NCBI GenBank assembly: GCA_022360275.1
Contig: JAKSDC010000092.1
Location: 1-64,000, forward strand
Direction of reading: 5' to 3'
Source of the DNA: Chlorobiales bacterium
Lineage (GTDB): Bacteria; Bacteroidota; Chlorobiia; Chlorobiales; Chlorobiaceae
DNA: 64,000 nucleotides
The position numbers and the translations under genes are program-made. Under the pieces are notes generated by a model that did not search any database, was not told the origin of the DNA, and worked only from the letters and a program-made list of their open reading frames with translations. Positions 37,418-45,134 of the stretch are shown one piece after another (the stretch's first letter is position 1; the number at the start of each line of letters is the position of its first letter).

Positions 37418-39286
37418 ATGCAGAAAACAAACCGCGAAGAAATTATTACCAACCCTCCGTCCCCCTTATCAGACACAAAGCTGTGCGATACCTTGCACAA
37501 AGTGTTCGGCTTCCACGAATTCCGGGCGAACCAGAAGCATATTATTCAGACAATTCTTGAAAAGAGAGATGTGCTTGCCGTGATGCCTACCGGCGGGGGT
37601 AAATCGTTGTGTTACCAGCTTCCCGCCGTGCTGCAGTCCGGAACCTGCATTGTGATCAGCCCTCTCATTTCGCTGATGAAAGACCAGGTAGACAGCGCAA
37701 AAGCAAACGGCATCCGTGCGGCATATCTTAACAGCTCTCTTTCTGCAGAGGAACAGTCCCTTGTTCTGGACGACCTGCTGTCGAACTCGCTCGACTTGCT
37801 CTATGTTGCGCCCGAACGGTTCACCCTCAACTATTTTCAGGAGATACTCAGCCAGGTGAACATCAGTATGGCGGTGATCGACGAAGCGCACTGTATTTCG
37901 GAATGGGGGCATGATTTCCGACCCGACTATCTTTCTCTCTCAACTTTAGCAACGCATTTTCCTGCCGTTCCCATAGCTGCTTTTACAGCAACGGCCACCC
38001 ACAAAGTGCAGCAGGATATTCTCGAAAGACTCGCTCTGCGCAACCCGTTTATCGTCAGGGCATCGTTCGACCGTACCAATCTTTTTTACGACATCCGGTT
38101 CAAGGAAAACACCACCGCCCAGCTTGTCTCGATCCTGAAAAGCAACTCGAACAAGGCTGGCATCATCTACCGCACCAGCCGTAAAAGCGTCAACGAAACC
38201 GCTGCAATGCTCCAGGCAAAAGGCTTTCGCGCCCTGCCTTACCACGCCGGGCTCGAAGAGGATGAACGCAGGAAAAACCAGGAAGCGTTCATCCGGGACG
38301 AAGCCGATGTCATAGTCGCAACCATAGCTTTTGGCATGGGCATCGACAAATCGAACATCCGTTTCGTGATTCATGCAGATCTGCCCAAAAGCATCGAGAA
38401 CTACTATCAGGAAACCGGCAGGGCGGGACGTGACGGCGAACCCTCGCAATGCATCATGCTCTTTTCTCAATCAGACATACCCAAAGTCCGTTTCTTTATC
38501 GACACGATCGTAGACGAAACCGAACGGACAAGGGCACTCGGCGCATTGCAGAAAATCATTTCGTTCGCTTCGACGACGGTTTGCCGACGCAAAACCCTGC
38601 TCGACTATTTTGGCGAAATCTATCCTCACGATAGCTGTAACTCCTGTGACATCTGTCTCGGCATCCGCGAAGTGGTCGACAGCACCGTTGAGGCACAGAT
38701 GCTGCTTTCGGCTATTGCCCGAACCGAAGAGCGCTTCGGCGCGACCCACATCGTCGATATCGTCACCGGCAGCAAAAATCAAAAAATCCGTGACTTCGGG
38801 CACAATCGCCTGAAAACATACGGAGTCGGCAAAGATCGCGGCAAGAAATTCTGGCGACAGCTCATCGACGAACTGCTGGCTCAAAAAATAGTCGCAAAAT
38901 CCGAGGGCCTTTACCCGGCACTTTACCTGCTTGAAAAAGCCGTTCCAGTCCTGAAAGGGGAGGCACAGGTGGAAATGGTGCGGGTACAGGAAAAGAAAAC
39001 AGCGAAGAAAACAACGATCAAGGACACCGGCACTTACGATCACGACCTGTTCGAACTGCTCAGAGCACTCCGCAAACAGCTCGCCGACGAACAGGACATT
39101 CCACCCTACATCGTCTTCTCTGACCGCTCCCTCCGCGATATGGCCGCGCAGCTTCCCCAGAGCGCACCAGATATGCTTGCGGTTTCAGGAGTAGGCGAAA
39201 TGAAACTCCAGCGCTATGGAAAACAGTTTCTCAATCTCATCAGAAGATACCGGGAAGAGCACCCGGAAACAGTGAAGCAACCGTAG
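37418..39286 (+). CDS. recQ: ATP-dependent DNA helicase RecQ
   Basis: The 622-residue 3'-5' helicase acts in recombination and repair. It has the Walker A TGGGKSLCYQLP, the DEAH box in VIDEAHCISEWGHDFRPDY, motif III FTATAT, and motif VI QETGRAGRDG. The zinc site is visible as Cys in VCRRK and CNSCDIC. An RQC winged-helix region and a C-terminal HRDC domain (LFELLRALRKQLADEQ to the end) complete the standard domain set. Confidence 0.96.
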   Translation: MQKTNREEIITNPPSPLSDTKLCDTLHKVFGFHEFRANQKHIIQTILEKRDVLAVMPTGGGKSLCYQLPAVLQSGTCIVISPLISLMKDQVDSAKANGIRAAYLNSSLSAEEQSLVLDDLLSNSLDLLYVAPERFTLNYFQEILSQVNISMAVIDEAHCISEWGHDFRPDYLSLSTLATHFPAVPIAAFTATATHKVQQDILERLALRNPFIVRASFDRTNLFYDIRFKENTTAQLVSILKSNSNKAGIIYRTSRKSVNETAAMLQAKGFRALPYHAGLEEDERRKNQEAFIRDEADVIVATIAFGMGIDKSNIRFVIHADLPKSIENYYQETGRAGRDGEPSQCIMLFSQSDIPKVRFFIDTIVDETERTRALGALQKIISFASTTVCRRKTLLDYFGEIYPHDSCNSCDICLGIREVVDSTVEAQMLLSAIARTEERFGATHIVDIVTGSKNQKIRDFGHNRLKTYGVGKDRGKKFWRQLIDELLAQKIVAKSEGLYPALYLLEKAVPVLKGEAQVEMVRVQEKKTAKKTTIKDTGTYDHDLFELLRALRKQLADEQDIPPYIVFSDRSLRDMAAQLPQSAPDMLAVSGVGEMKLQRYGKQFLNLIRRYREEHPETVKQP

Positions 39287-39391
39287 ACCGAAACGAAAAA
39301 AGCCTGGATTAGAACAGACCTACCGAACTACGTTCCGTTCTTCTTGTCAATACCGAAAACATCGGGGACAAAACAGTTGACAAATAAGTAT

Positions 39392-39410
39392 AATTTGTTT
39401 ACAACGTCCC
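39392..39410. repeat. left arm of 19-bp perfect inverted repeat
   Basis: AATTTGTTTACAACGTCCC is the exact reverse complement of 40316-40334. The two arms bracket two small minus-strand ORFs. With upstream sequence from 39366 this arm can also fold on itself imperfectly (GGAC...GTTG...CAAAT / ATTTG...CAAC...GTCC), like a REP hairpin. A mobile, non-autonomous element of about 0.94 kb is possible. Confidence 0.6.
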
Positions 39411-39455
39411 TCAACGTCTTTACCTTTTTAGTAGGAAGCTATCCTCTTTTTACAG

Positions 39456-39674
39456 CTACAACTTTCCCATATCTATATTCATGCTTCGAACTAGATCCAG
39501 GTCTTTCGAAAGAACCCGGACAAAGCTATCTCTGACTTGAGTGGGCGTTTTTATAATTGGCTTGTAGTTACCAAGCCATTGATGCCCGCATTTTGAGCAA
39601 ACCAACACTGCGTCGCCATCCGTATTAATGAGGACGTTAATATCTCCTTTGTCTTCCAAGTGCTTGTACATCAT
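39456..39674 (-). CDS. small protein with one CxxC knuckle
   Basis: The 72-residue hypothetical protein has a central zinc-knuckle-like sequence, VLVCSKCGHQW, with only one Cys pair. The rest is helical and polar. One CxxC could bind zinc as a dimer. It lies 18 bp downstream of the 106-residue membrane protein gene, between the inverted repeat arms. The family is not recognised. Confidence 0.5.
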   Translation of the reverse strand: MMYKHLEDKGDINVLINTDGDAVLVCSKCGHQWLGNYKPIIKTPTQVRDSFVRVLSKDLDLVRSMNIDMGKL

Positions 39675-39692
39675 GGTTAACCCCCCGGTGCT

Positions 39693-40013
39693 TTACTTGA
39701 ACAATTCTGGATACGCATCTCTAGCTTGTTTCAAAACATCTTTTCCACCCTCACCTACAACCGCCCTTAATTGCTGTTCTGCCTTTGTGGCACGTTGCTC
39801 CGCTTTATCCTTCCCGGATTGCCCAACCCCATAACCAACTAAAGTGCCTAAAACACCAGTCACAGCCCCCATAACAGCAACAATTGATTCGGCAGATTTC
39901 GGAACACCTTTAAAAACGATCACTGTTACCAAGAACATCACCAGCAAAACCGCCATTCCGGCAATAACGGTCAAAAAGGTGTACAAGGATTGCTTATCTT
40001 TTTCATTTATCAT
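39693..40013 (-). CDS. small two-helix membrane protein
   Basis: The 106-residue hypothetical protein has two transmembrane segments (about residues 11-35 and 43-63; the second is VAVMGAVTGVLGTLVGYGVG). A charged coiled-coil tail rich in Lys, Ala, Glu and Gln follows. The topology is like small phage holin-related or toxin-antitoxin-type membrane proteins, but no family is assigned. It is the upstream member of a two-gene unit inside the inverted repeats at 39392 and 40316. Confidence 0.5.
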   Translation of the reverse strand: MINEKDKQSLYTFLTVIAGMAVLLVMFLVTVIVFKGVPKSAESIVAVMGAVTGVLGTLVGYGVGQSGKDKAEQRATKAEQQLRAVVGEGGKDVLKQARDAYPELFK

Positions 40014-40467
40014 GTGTAAGCCCTCATTTTTTTACGTTTATGATAACAGCTCCATGCTGAACATAAACCAGAGACGTGAACGTAAAATAAAAGCATTCAA
40101 TACGAAAAATATAAGAACATCTCTTCAAAGTAAAAAAGCACGAATACCCTTCCAACAGATTTTTTTGCAAGATTCATACTATTCAAATCACCACCAACAA
40201 TCTCCGGGACGTTGTGGAATAGCTCAAGTTATGAGTATCAAAAAAGAGACAAAGCCTGAAAAGAAACCTCATGGTCGCCGGATCAGGTCCGGCTTGATTC
40301 AGAATGAGGAACAAGGGGACGTTGTAAACAAATTGCGCTTTTACCCAAGAAAGCGCTCATTGGCCAAATGAATAGAGGAATAAAGCTAGACAAAGAAGGC
40401 ATCCTGGAGATCTCATTGCTTTCTAAGGCGGGTCAATTCATTCCTGATCTCATCGATTACATCTTTG
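40014..40467. other. intergenic, right end of the repeat-bracketed segment
   Basis: The gap is AT-rich from 40020 to 40200. It holds the right inverted-repeat arm (40316-40334) and, directly after it, a hairpin GCGCTTT-tacccaag-AAAGCGC (40335-40356). From 40413 it holds the out-of-frame continuation of the MjaI-like endonuclease gene. A plus-strand ORF over most of it looks like chance. Confidence 0.5.
40316..40334. repeat. right arm of 19-bp perfect inverted repeat
   Basis: GGGACGTTGTAAACAAATT is the exact reverse complement of 39392-39410. Sequences starting GGGGACGTTGT are, to my knowledge, often found around REP-type or IS200-like transposable sequences, but no transposase is present here. 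Confidence 0.6.
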
Positions 40468-41058
40468 TTATAAATCTCCTTTCTTCTGCCCGCTTTTGAA
40501 CGAGTAGATGTAGAACACTTTGCCACCATACCTTTCCGTGAACTTGCGGTGTGACTCTTCCTGAATGGATTTTTCCTTGAAAATTTCCGGGAGTTGAACA
40601 GTTCCACCGTTGAAGGTGATCGGTTTGATCTGCAGACCGATAAAGCTTTCGCCTGCCTTGATGAAAAAGTCAACATTGTACAATCTGTCCCATTCATCAG
40701 ATGCGGGCTCGATCTTGACGCCAAGCATCTGCTCAAGCTGACCGTATACTGTTTGAATTTCGGTCATGTAGCCATCGAACGTCCTGTCGATGACAAGTTG
40801 CTTCATGTAGTTTATGCAATCTTCTTCAGTCACTTCGGCAACTTCGGCCTGAATCACCTCCGTGATTTTAGCATAGAGCTTTTTACCAAGTTCGACGATA
40901 TGCTCTTCAGGCTTGACATTGGCAAAATAGTATTCCCGCCATTCGTCGAGTGTCTTGGGAGCGCATTTCCTGATAGATTCGGAGGTAGGACCAACATTCC
41001 TTTTGAAATTCAACTGGAAGCGGTTCATTGCGCTGTTAAGAATCCACTCTTTAGCCAT
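40468..41058 (-). CDS. MjaI-like type II restriction endonuclease, C-terminus probably frameshifted
   Basis: The 196-residue protein resembles R.MjaI-type endonucleases (recognition CTAG): N-terminal KEWILNSAMNRFQLNFKRNVG, then LDEWREYYF. The likely PD-(D/E)xK core has Asp in LYNVDFFIKAG and FIGLQIKP. It overlaps the methyltransferase stop by 8 bp. The frame ends in SGQKKGDL, but the next frame over reads on with NKDVIDEIRNELTRLRKQ to a stop at 40413, which looks like the proper C-terminus. A one-base indel near 40480-40500 is likely. Activity is uncertain. Confidence 0.8.
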   Translation of the reverse strand: MAKEWILNSAMNRFQLNFKRNVGPTSESIRKCAPKTLDEWREYYFANVKPEEHIVELGKKLYAKITEVIQAEVAEVTEEDCINYMKQLVIDRTFDGYMTEIQTVYGQLEQMLGVKIEPASDEWDRLYNVDFFIKAGESFIGLQIKPITFNGGTVQLPEIFKEKSIQEESHRKFTERYGGKVFYIYSFKSGQKKGDL

Positions 41059-42343
41059 TCACCTGTTCCGATAAGGTTAAAAACTTGTCTTTGTACTTGT
41101 ATTCATAGTCCGTCTCAATGCGGACAAAACCGCTTCTGATCAGATGAGCGTTGATGAACGTTTTGTTTTGCAGGTAGAGGTAACAGAGCAGGTTGTTCTC
41201 CTCATCGTATTTCTGACTGTCATATTTCAAGAATATCCGTTTGCCCTTGATCTTCTCGTTTAGGTATCCGATAGCCTTGTCATGAAGTATAGGGTCGGGT
41301 TTGATGCCTAGCAACCTGACAATCAAACCACTCGACAGCAGTACCTTTTCCGGTGTCAGCACTTCTTTTACAGTGAAGAACTCCTCACGTTGCGCGCCGT
41401 TCTCCTTGTCAATTCGAGATCCGAAAGAGAGCTTTCTCGGATCGATTTTTTTATCGAGCTTGTGCGGATCTTTGAAGCGATAGGGAAGTTGCTCGATGGC
41501 ACTTTCAAAATCACGTAAAGGCTCGCCCTGTTGAAACTCGTACTCGGTACCCACGAGGTCAGGCTGGTTGACGCCGAGTTTCTGTTTTGCTATTTCGACA
41601 AACTCGGGATTAATTTCATAGCCCACCGAATTGCGCACGAGATTTCTTGCCGCAAGATTGGTTGTCCCGCTTCCCATAAAAGGATCCAGCACGGTGTCAC
41701 CCTGGAAGGCAAACATCTTGACGAGCCGCCGCGGCAACTCTTCGGGAAACATCGCAATATGACCATCCTGTTTGGCACCACCGAAATTCCAATGCCCGGA
41801 GAAATAGGCGTTCCATTCCTCCTTTGTCATCGCGGATTGCTCTTTTTGCTCCCTGGTTGGTCTCGGTGCATCCCCCTGTTTTTTGAAAATGAGAATGAAC
41901 TCATAGTCCAGCTTCAGTATACCATTGCGCGGATAGGGAAAGCTTCCCATGATTGAAGCCCCGCCGGTCGTGTTGGTTGTCGTTACTTTTTGCCAGATGA
42001 TGGCCCCCATATAGTCGAAACCGATTGTCTCGCAGAACTTTATAATCTCCGTCCTGATAGGAATAACCTTGTACCGGCCGTAATAAACTGAACGGGCAAA
42101 CTGGTCGCCGATGTTCACGCAGAGACGGCAGCCGGGATGCAGCACCCTTTCACATTCGCTCCAGACAAGGTTCAGGTTGTTGATATAGCTTTCGTAACTC
42201 TCATGAAAACCGATCTGGAAATCGGTTCCATAATCCTTGAGCTGCCAGTAGGGAGGAGAGGTAATGACAAGATGAACCGACCTGTCAAGTAGCAGATTCA
42301 TCTGACGGCTGTCGCCTCGTATAATCGTATGATGTGTCCTCAA
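41051..42343 (-). CDS. MjaI-like DNA methyltransferase fused to a nuclease-like domain
   Basis: The 430-residue beta-class methyltransferase probably protects CTAG. The catalytic motif is TSPPYWQLKDYG near residues 29-40, typical of N4-cytosine enzymes. The SAM motif is DPFMGSGTTNLAARN. Residues about 318-430 form a staphylococcal-nuclease-like domain (VRLLGIKPD, KIKGKRIFLKYDSQKYD, LLCYLYLQNKTFINAHLIRSG). The catalytic Asp/Glu after RLLGI and the second Arg of the nuclease site are replaced, so this domain is probably not an active nuclease. The REase gene follows with an 8-bp overlap. Confidence 0.87.
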   Translation of the reverse strand: MRTHHTIIRGDSRQMNLLLDRSVHLVITSPPYWQLKDYGTDFQIGFHESYESYINNLNLVWSECERVLHPGCRLCVNIGDQFARSVYYGRYKVIPIRTEIIKFCETIGFDYMGAIIWQKVTTTNTTGGASIMGSFPYPRNGILKLDYEFILIFKKQGDAPRPTREQKEQSAMTKEEWNAYFSGHWNFGGAKQDGHIAMFPEELPRRLVKMFAFQGDTVLDPFMGSGTTNLAARNLVRNSVGYEINPEFVEIAKQKLGVNQPDLVGTEYEFQQGEPLRDFESAIEQLPYRFKDPHKLDKKIDPRKLSFGSRIDKENGAQREEFFTVKEVLTPEKVLLSSGLIVRLLGIKPDPILHDKAIGYLNEKIKGKRIFLKYDSQKYDEENNLLCYLYLQNKTFINAHLIRSGFVRIETDYEYKYKDKFLTLSEQVNG

Positions 42344-42533
42344 TTGTTTGCCTTCCTAACGCCTTTTCCGGTTGGAATTAACAAGCCACTTGACACTAAC
42401 CTGAAGTGCACCTATAAGTTTTATATAGTATAGAAATTTTTGACCGTTTCTGCCTTCTCCGAGAGCAATAAGAACAGACATGCCGTTAAGACCATTAAAA
42501 GAAAAGCATAAAACGCATCGGTGTCTGACCTGC

Positions 42534-42564
42534 CCCGTGAAATAAGATAAATCTATTTCACGGG
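42534..42564. terminator. 11-bp hairpin downstream of the symporter gene
   Basis: CCCGTGAAATA (42534-42544) pairs perfectly with TATTTCACGGG (42554-42564) around a 9-nt loop. It lies 50 bp after the stop of the sodium symporter gene. No T-run follows on the minus strand, so it may be an imperfect terminator or an RNA-stabilising hairpin. Confidence 0.5.
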
Positions 42565-42613
42565 AGGGTCGGCCTTTATGGGAAAAGGGATTAAGGCTCT
42601 CGAAGATACTCCT

Positions 42614-44134
42614 TTACAGTTCCTCACCCCGTCCTTTCTCCAGATGGCTGTCGGTTTTCCAGGGCTGGAGAGCGAAGATGAAGGAGATGAGGAAGGTGAT
42701 GCCGACCCAGCTCCAGCCGATACCGATGAGACTTGCCCATGAATAGCCTTCGTATGCGGTGAAGAGCTCCCTGATCAGCTGGTTGAGGAGAATCACTGCA
42801 AGGAACAGTGGCAGATAGAGCTTGATGATCCAGTTCCACCAGGTGCCGAGCTGTACCTTCGAGACTTTGTTGAGGTGCTTTCTGATGATATCGAGTTTGA
42901 AAAACCAGCCGACCACGATACATTCAAGAAGCCCTGCCATGACCAGCCCGTAGTTGTTGATGAAGTGATCGACAATATCGAGCCAGAACAATCCGCCGTC
43001 GGTCGTGAAGATGATCCCACCGGCAAAACCGAGGATGCAAAGCACTGTGGCAAGCATTTTCCGGTTGATGCCGAACTTGTCTTCGGCTCCGGAGACAAAG
43101 GCCTCGACAATGGAAATCGCGGATGATACACCTGCCACGGTCAGACTCAGGAAAAAGAGCATACCGAACAGGGGACCTGCGTCGCCGATCAGGGAAATGG
43201 CTTTCGGATAGGCGACAAAAGCAAGGCCGATGCTTTGCTTCACAACTTCATCGAGGGGCTGGTTCTGGCTGACCGACATAAATCCGAGAATGGCAAACAC
43301 CCCGAATCCGGACAGCAGTGAAAACCCGCTGTTTGCCAGTGCGGTGATTACGGCGCTGCCGGTCATGTTGGAATTGTAAGGCATGTAGCTGGCATAGGCT
43401 ATCATGATGCCGAAGCCGAGGCTCAGGGTAAAGAATATCTGGCCGTAAGCGCTGACCCATACGTTGGGATCGGCAAGTTTCGTGAAATCCGGTGTAAGGT
43501 AGGCGTTGATTCCTACCTTCGCTCCTTCGAGGTTGACCGACCAGAACACCAGGATGAGCGTCAGGATCAGGAGCAGCGGCATAAACACCCTGTTTGCCAG
43601 TTCGACACCACGGCTCACCCCTCTGACAATGATACCCCAGGTCACCAGCCAGACAGCCAGCAGACCCGCAAGAATCGGCGTCTGGATGGTGCTGATTTCG
43701 GAAGGGGAGGAGCTGAGGTTCAGGAAGGATTCAAAAAAGAACTTGTCGGGGTCGTCTCCCCAAGACAGGTTGATGGAATAAAACACAAAATCGACACACC
43801 AGGCAATCACCACGGAGTAGTAAAGCACAATGCCGAACATGGTAAACAAGAGGGGCCACCATCCAAGCCACTCCCATTGCTTGCCGATTTTGCGGAACGC
43901 CAGCGGAGCGCTGCCGATCCGTTCATGCCCGATCCCGAACTCAAGAATCAAGAGAGGTATACCGGCAGTAAGCAGCGCAACAATATAGGGAATAAGGAAG
44001 GCTCCTCCTCCGTTTTCATAGGTCAGGTAGGAAAATCTCCAGATATTGCCGAGTCCTACCGCGGACCCTATTGCCGCGAGAATAAAACCGCTTCTCGATT
44101 TCCAAGTGCTTCTACCGGTACTTTCCAAAGACAT
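42614..44134 (-). CDS. sodium-dependent transporter, NSS (neurotransmitter:sodium symporter) family
   Basis: The 506-residue membrane protein has about 12 helices. The family start SRSGFILAAIGSAVGLGNIWRFSYLTYENGGG (key sites Gly-Leu-Gly-Asn for sodium and substrate in helix 1) is clear. An unwound helix 6-type region lies in FFTLSLGFGIMIAYASY. It imports amino acids or similar compounds with sodium, as LeuT does. It stands alone, with its own hairpin downstream. Confidence 0.92.
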   Translation of the reverse strand: MSLESTGRSTWKSRSGFILAAIGSAVGLGNIWRFSYLTYENGGGAFLIPYIVALLTAGIPLLILEFGIGHERIGSAPLAFRKIGKQWEWLGWWPLLFTMFGIVLYYSVVIAWCVDFVFYSINLSWGDDPDKFFFESFLNLSSSPSEISTIQTPILAGLLAVWLVTWGIIVRGVSRGVELANRVFMPLLLILTLILVFWSVNLEGAKVGINAYLTPDFTKLADPNVWVSAYGQIFFTLSLGFGIMIAYASYMPYNSNMTGSAVITALANSGFSLLSGFGVFAILGFMSVSQNQPLDEVVKQSIGLAFVAYPKAISLIGDAGPLFGMLFFLSLTVAGVSSAISIVEAFVSGAEDKFGINRKMLATVLCILGFAGGIIFTTDGGLFWLDIVDHFINNYGLVMAGLLECIVVGWFFKLDIIRKHLNKVSKVQLGTWWNWIIKLYLPLFLAVILLNQLIRELFTAYEGYSWASLIGIGWSWVGITFLISFIFALQPWKTDSHLEKGRGEEL

Positions 44135-44249
44135 TGCTTCCTGATTTGATGATGGTTAATGATCGTTAAATTTACAAAACGATACGGACAAACCTGCGCT
44201 GTCAAATCAGGAAGAACATCAATTACTGTATAGTTTTAGCAAGGATATA

Positions 44250-44879
44250 TCATATCCGGCGCTGGAAGTGGCAGAACAGATACATCTGCCCTCTTCCGGC
44301 AGGTGTGACGTGCTGCCGCTTGCGGTGCTGCTGCAGGACAAATTCATTTCCCAGAAAGCTTTCCAGCTCATCAGCGGTATAGCGCCTTACCGGCAGGCCG
44401 CTGCATTTTGGAGGCGCTTCGGGCGCAAAGGTTCCGAGAATGAGGTGCCCGCCCGGTTTCAGTGCGTTGAGCATCTGCTCGCGGTAACGCTTTTGCTGCT
44501 GCTCATCGGTAAAGTAATGAAACACGGCCCGGTCATGCCACAATTCATAGTAGTGGGCAGGCAGTTCAACCGATGTAATATCTTCTTCCATCCAGGTAAC
44601 CTGATCTCGTTTTCTGCCCAGCCGCTCTTTGACCGCGGAAAGGGCGTTGCTGCACAGATCGAGCACGGTTATCGAACGGTAGCCTTCCTGAAGCAAATCT
44701 TCGGCAAACGTCGAGTTGCCGCACCCCACATCGATGATCGGCGCATAGAGCGGAATATCGAGCTGGTTGATCCAGCAAAGCGATGCCTGCAGGTGCGGGG
44801 TATACCATCCCGGCTTGCCTGATTGCGTTCTCGAATAAACCTGTTCCCAGTGTTTTTTCAGAGCTGTAGCATTCTGCAT
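44250..44879 (-). CDS. class I SAM-dependent methyltransferase
   Basis: The 209-residue protein has the SAM motif IIDVGCGNSTFAEDLL, the acidic second motif ITVLDLCSNAL, and the family pattern GTFAPEAPPKCSGLPVRRY with a C-terminal FCHFQRR. It resembles the thiopurine/tellurite-resistance-like group of small methyltransferases. Its start overlaps the stop of the small Cys-rich gene (TAATG), with an AGGAGG site inside that gene, so translation is coupled. Whether it belongs functionally to the coo block is not known. Confidence 0.85.
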   Translation of the reverse strand: MQNATALKKHWEQVYSRTQSGKPGWYTPHLQASLCWINQLDIPLYAPIIDVGCGNSTFAEDLLQEGYRSITVLDLCSNALSAVKERLGRKRDQVTWMEEDITSVELPAHYYELWHDRAVFHYFTDEQQQKRYREQMLNALKPGGHLILGTFAPEAPPKCSGLPVRRYTADELESFLGNEFVLQQHRKRQHVTPAGRGQMYLFCHFQRRI

Positions 44880-45082
44880 TACTTTCCTCCTGTTATGATT
44901 CTTATTTTTTCAAACCTTCTTGCACTTATTGCGACAACACATTCCGGAGGCTCCTGACGCATAATGCAAAACGATTCCTCATCTTTTGCCTTTCCATGAT
45001 AAGGACACCCCGGACAGACATCGTGTTTCTCGATATACCAGCGAACGGCCACTTGTTTTTCTATATCGAACAGCATTGACAT
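44879..45082 (-). CDS. small Cys-rich protein downstream of cooS
   Basis: The 67-residue protein has cysteines at 23, 26, 39 and 48 (CPGCPYHGK... C... C). This spacing could hold zinc or an iron-sulfur cluster, but no ferredoxin motif (CxxCxxC) is present. It lies 52 bp after cooS and is translationally coupled to the following methyltransferase. No family is recognised. It may be a small metal-binding partner of the coo block. Confidence 0.6.
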   Translation of the reverse strand: MSMLFDIEKQVAVRWYIEKHDVCPGCPYHGKAKDEESFCIMRQEPPECVVAISARRFEKIRIITGGK

Positions 45083-45134
45083 GTCTGTTATTTATTTTCT
45101 TCGACGTAAAATGATCATTTTTGTTCCAGCCATT

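Noticed and set aside
39844..40371. 175-codon plus-strand frame between the repeat arms
   Set aside because: Low-complexity Lys/Ser-rich, partly antisense to the membrane protein gene; no domain.
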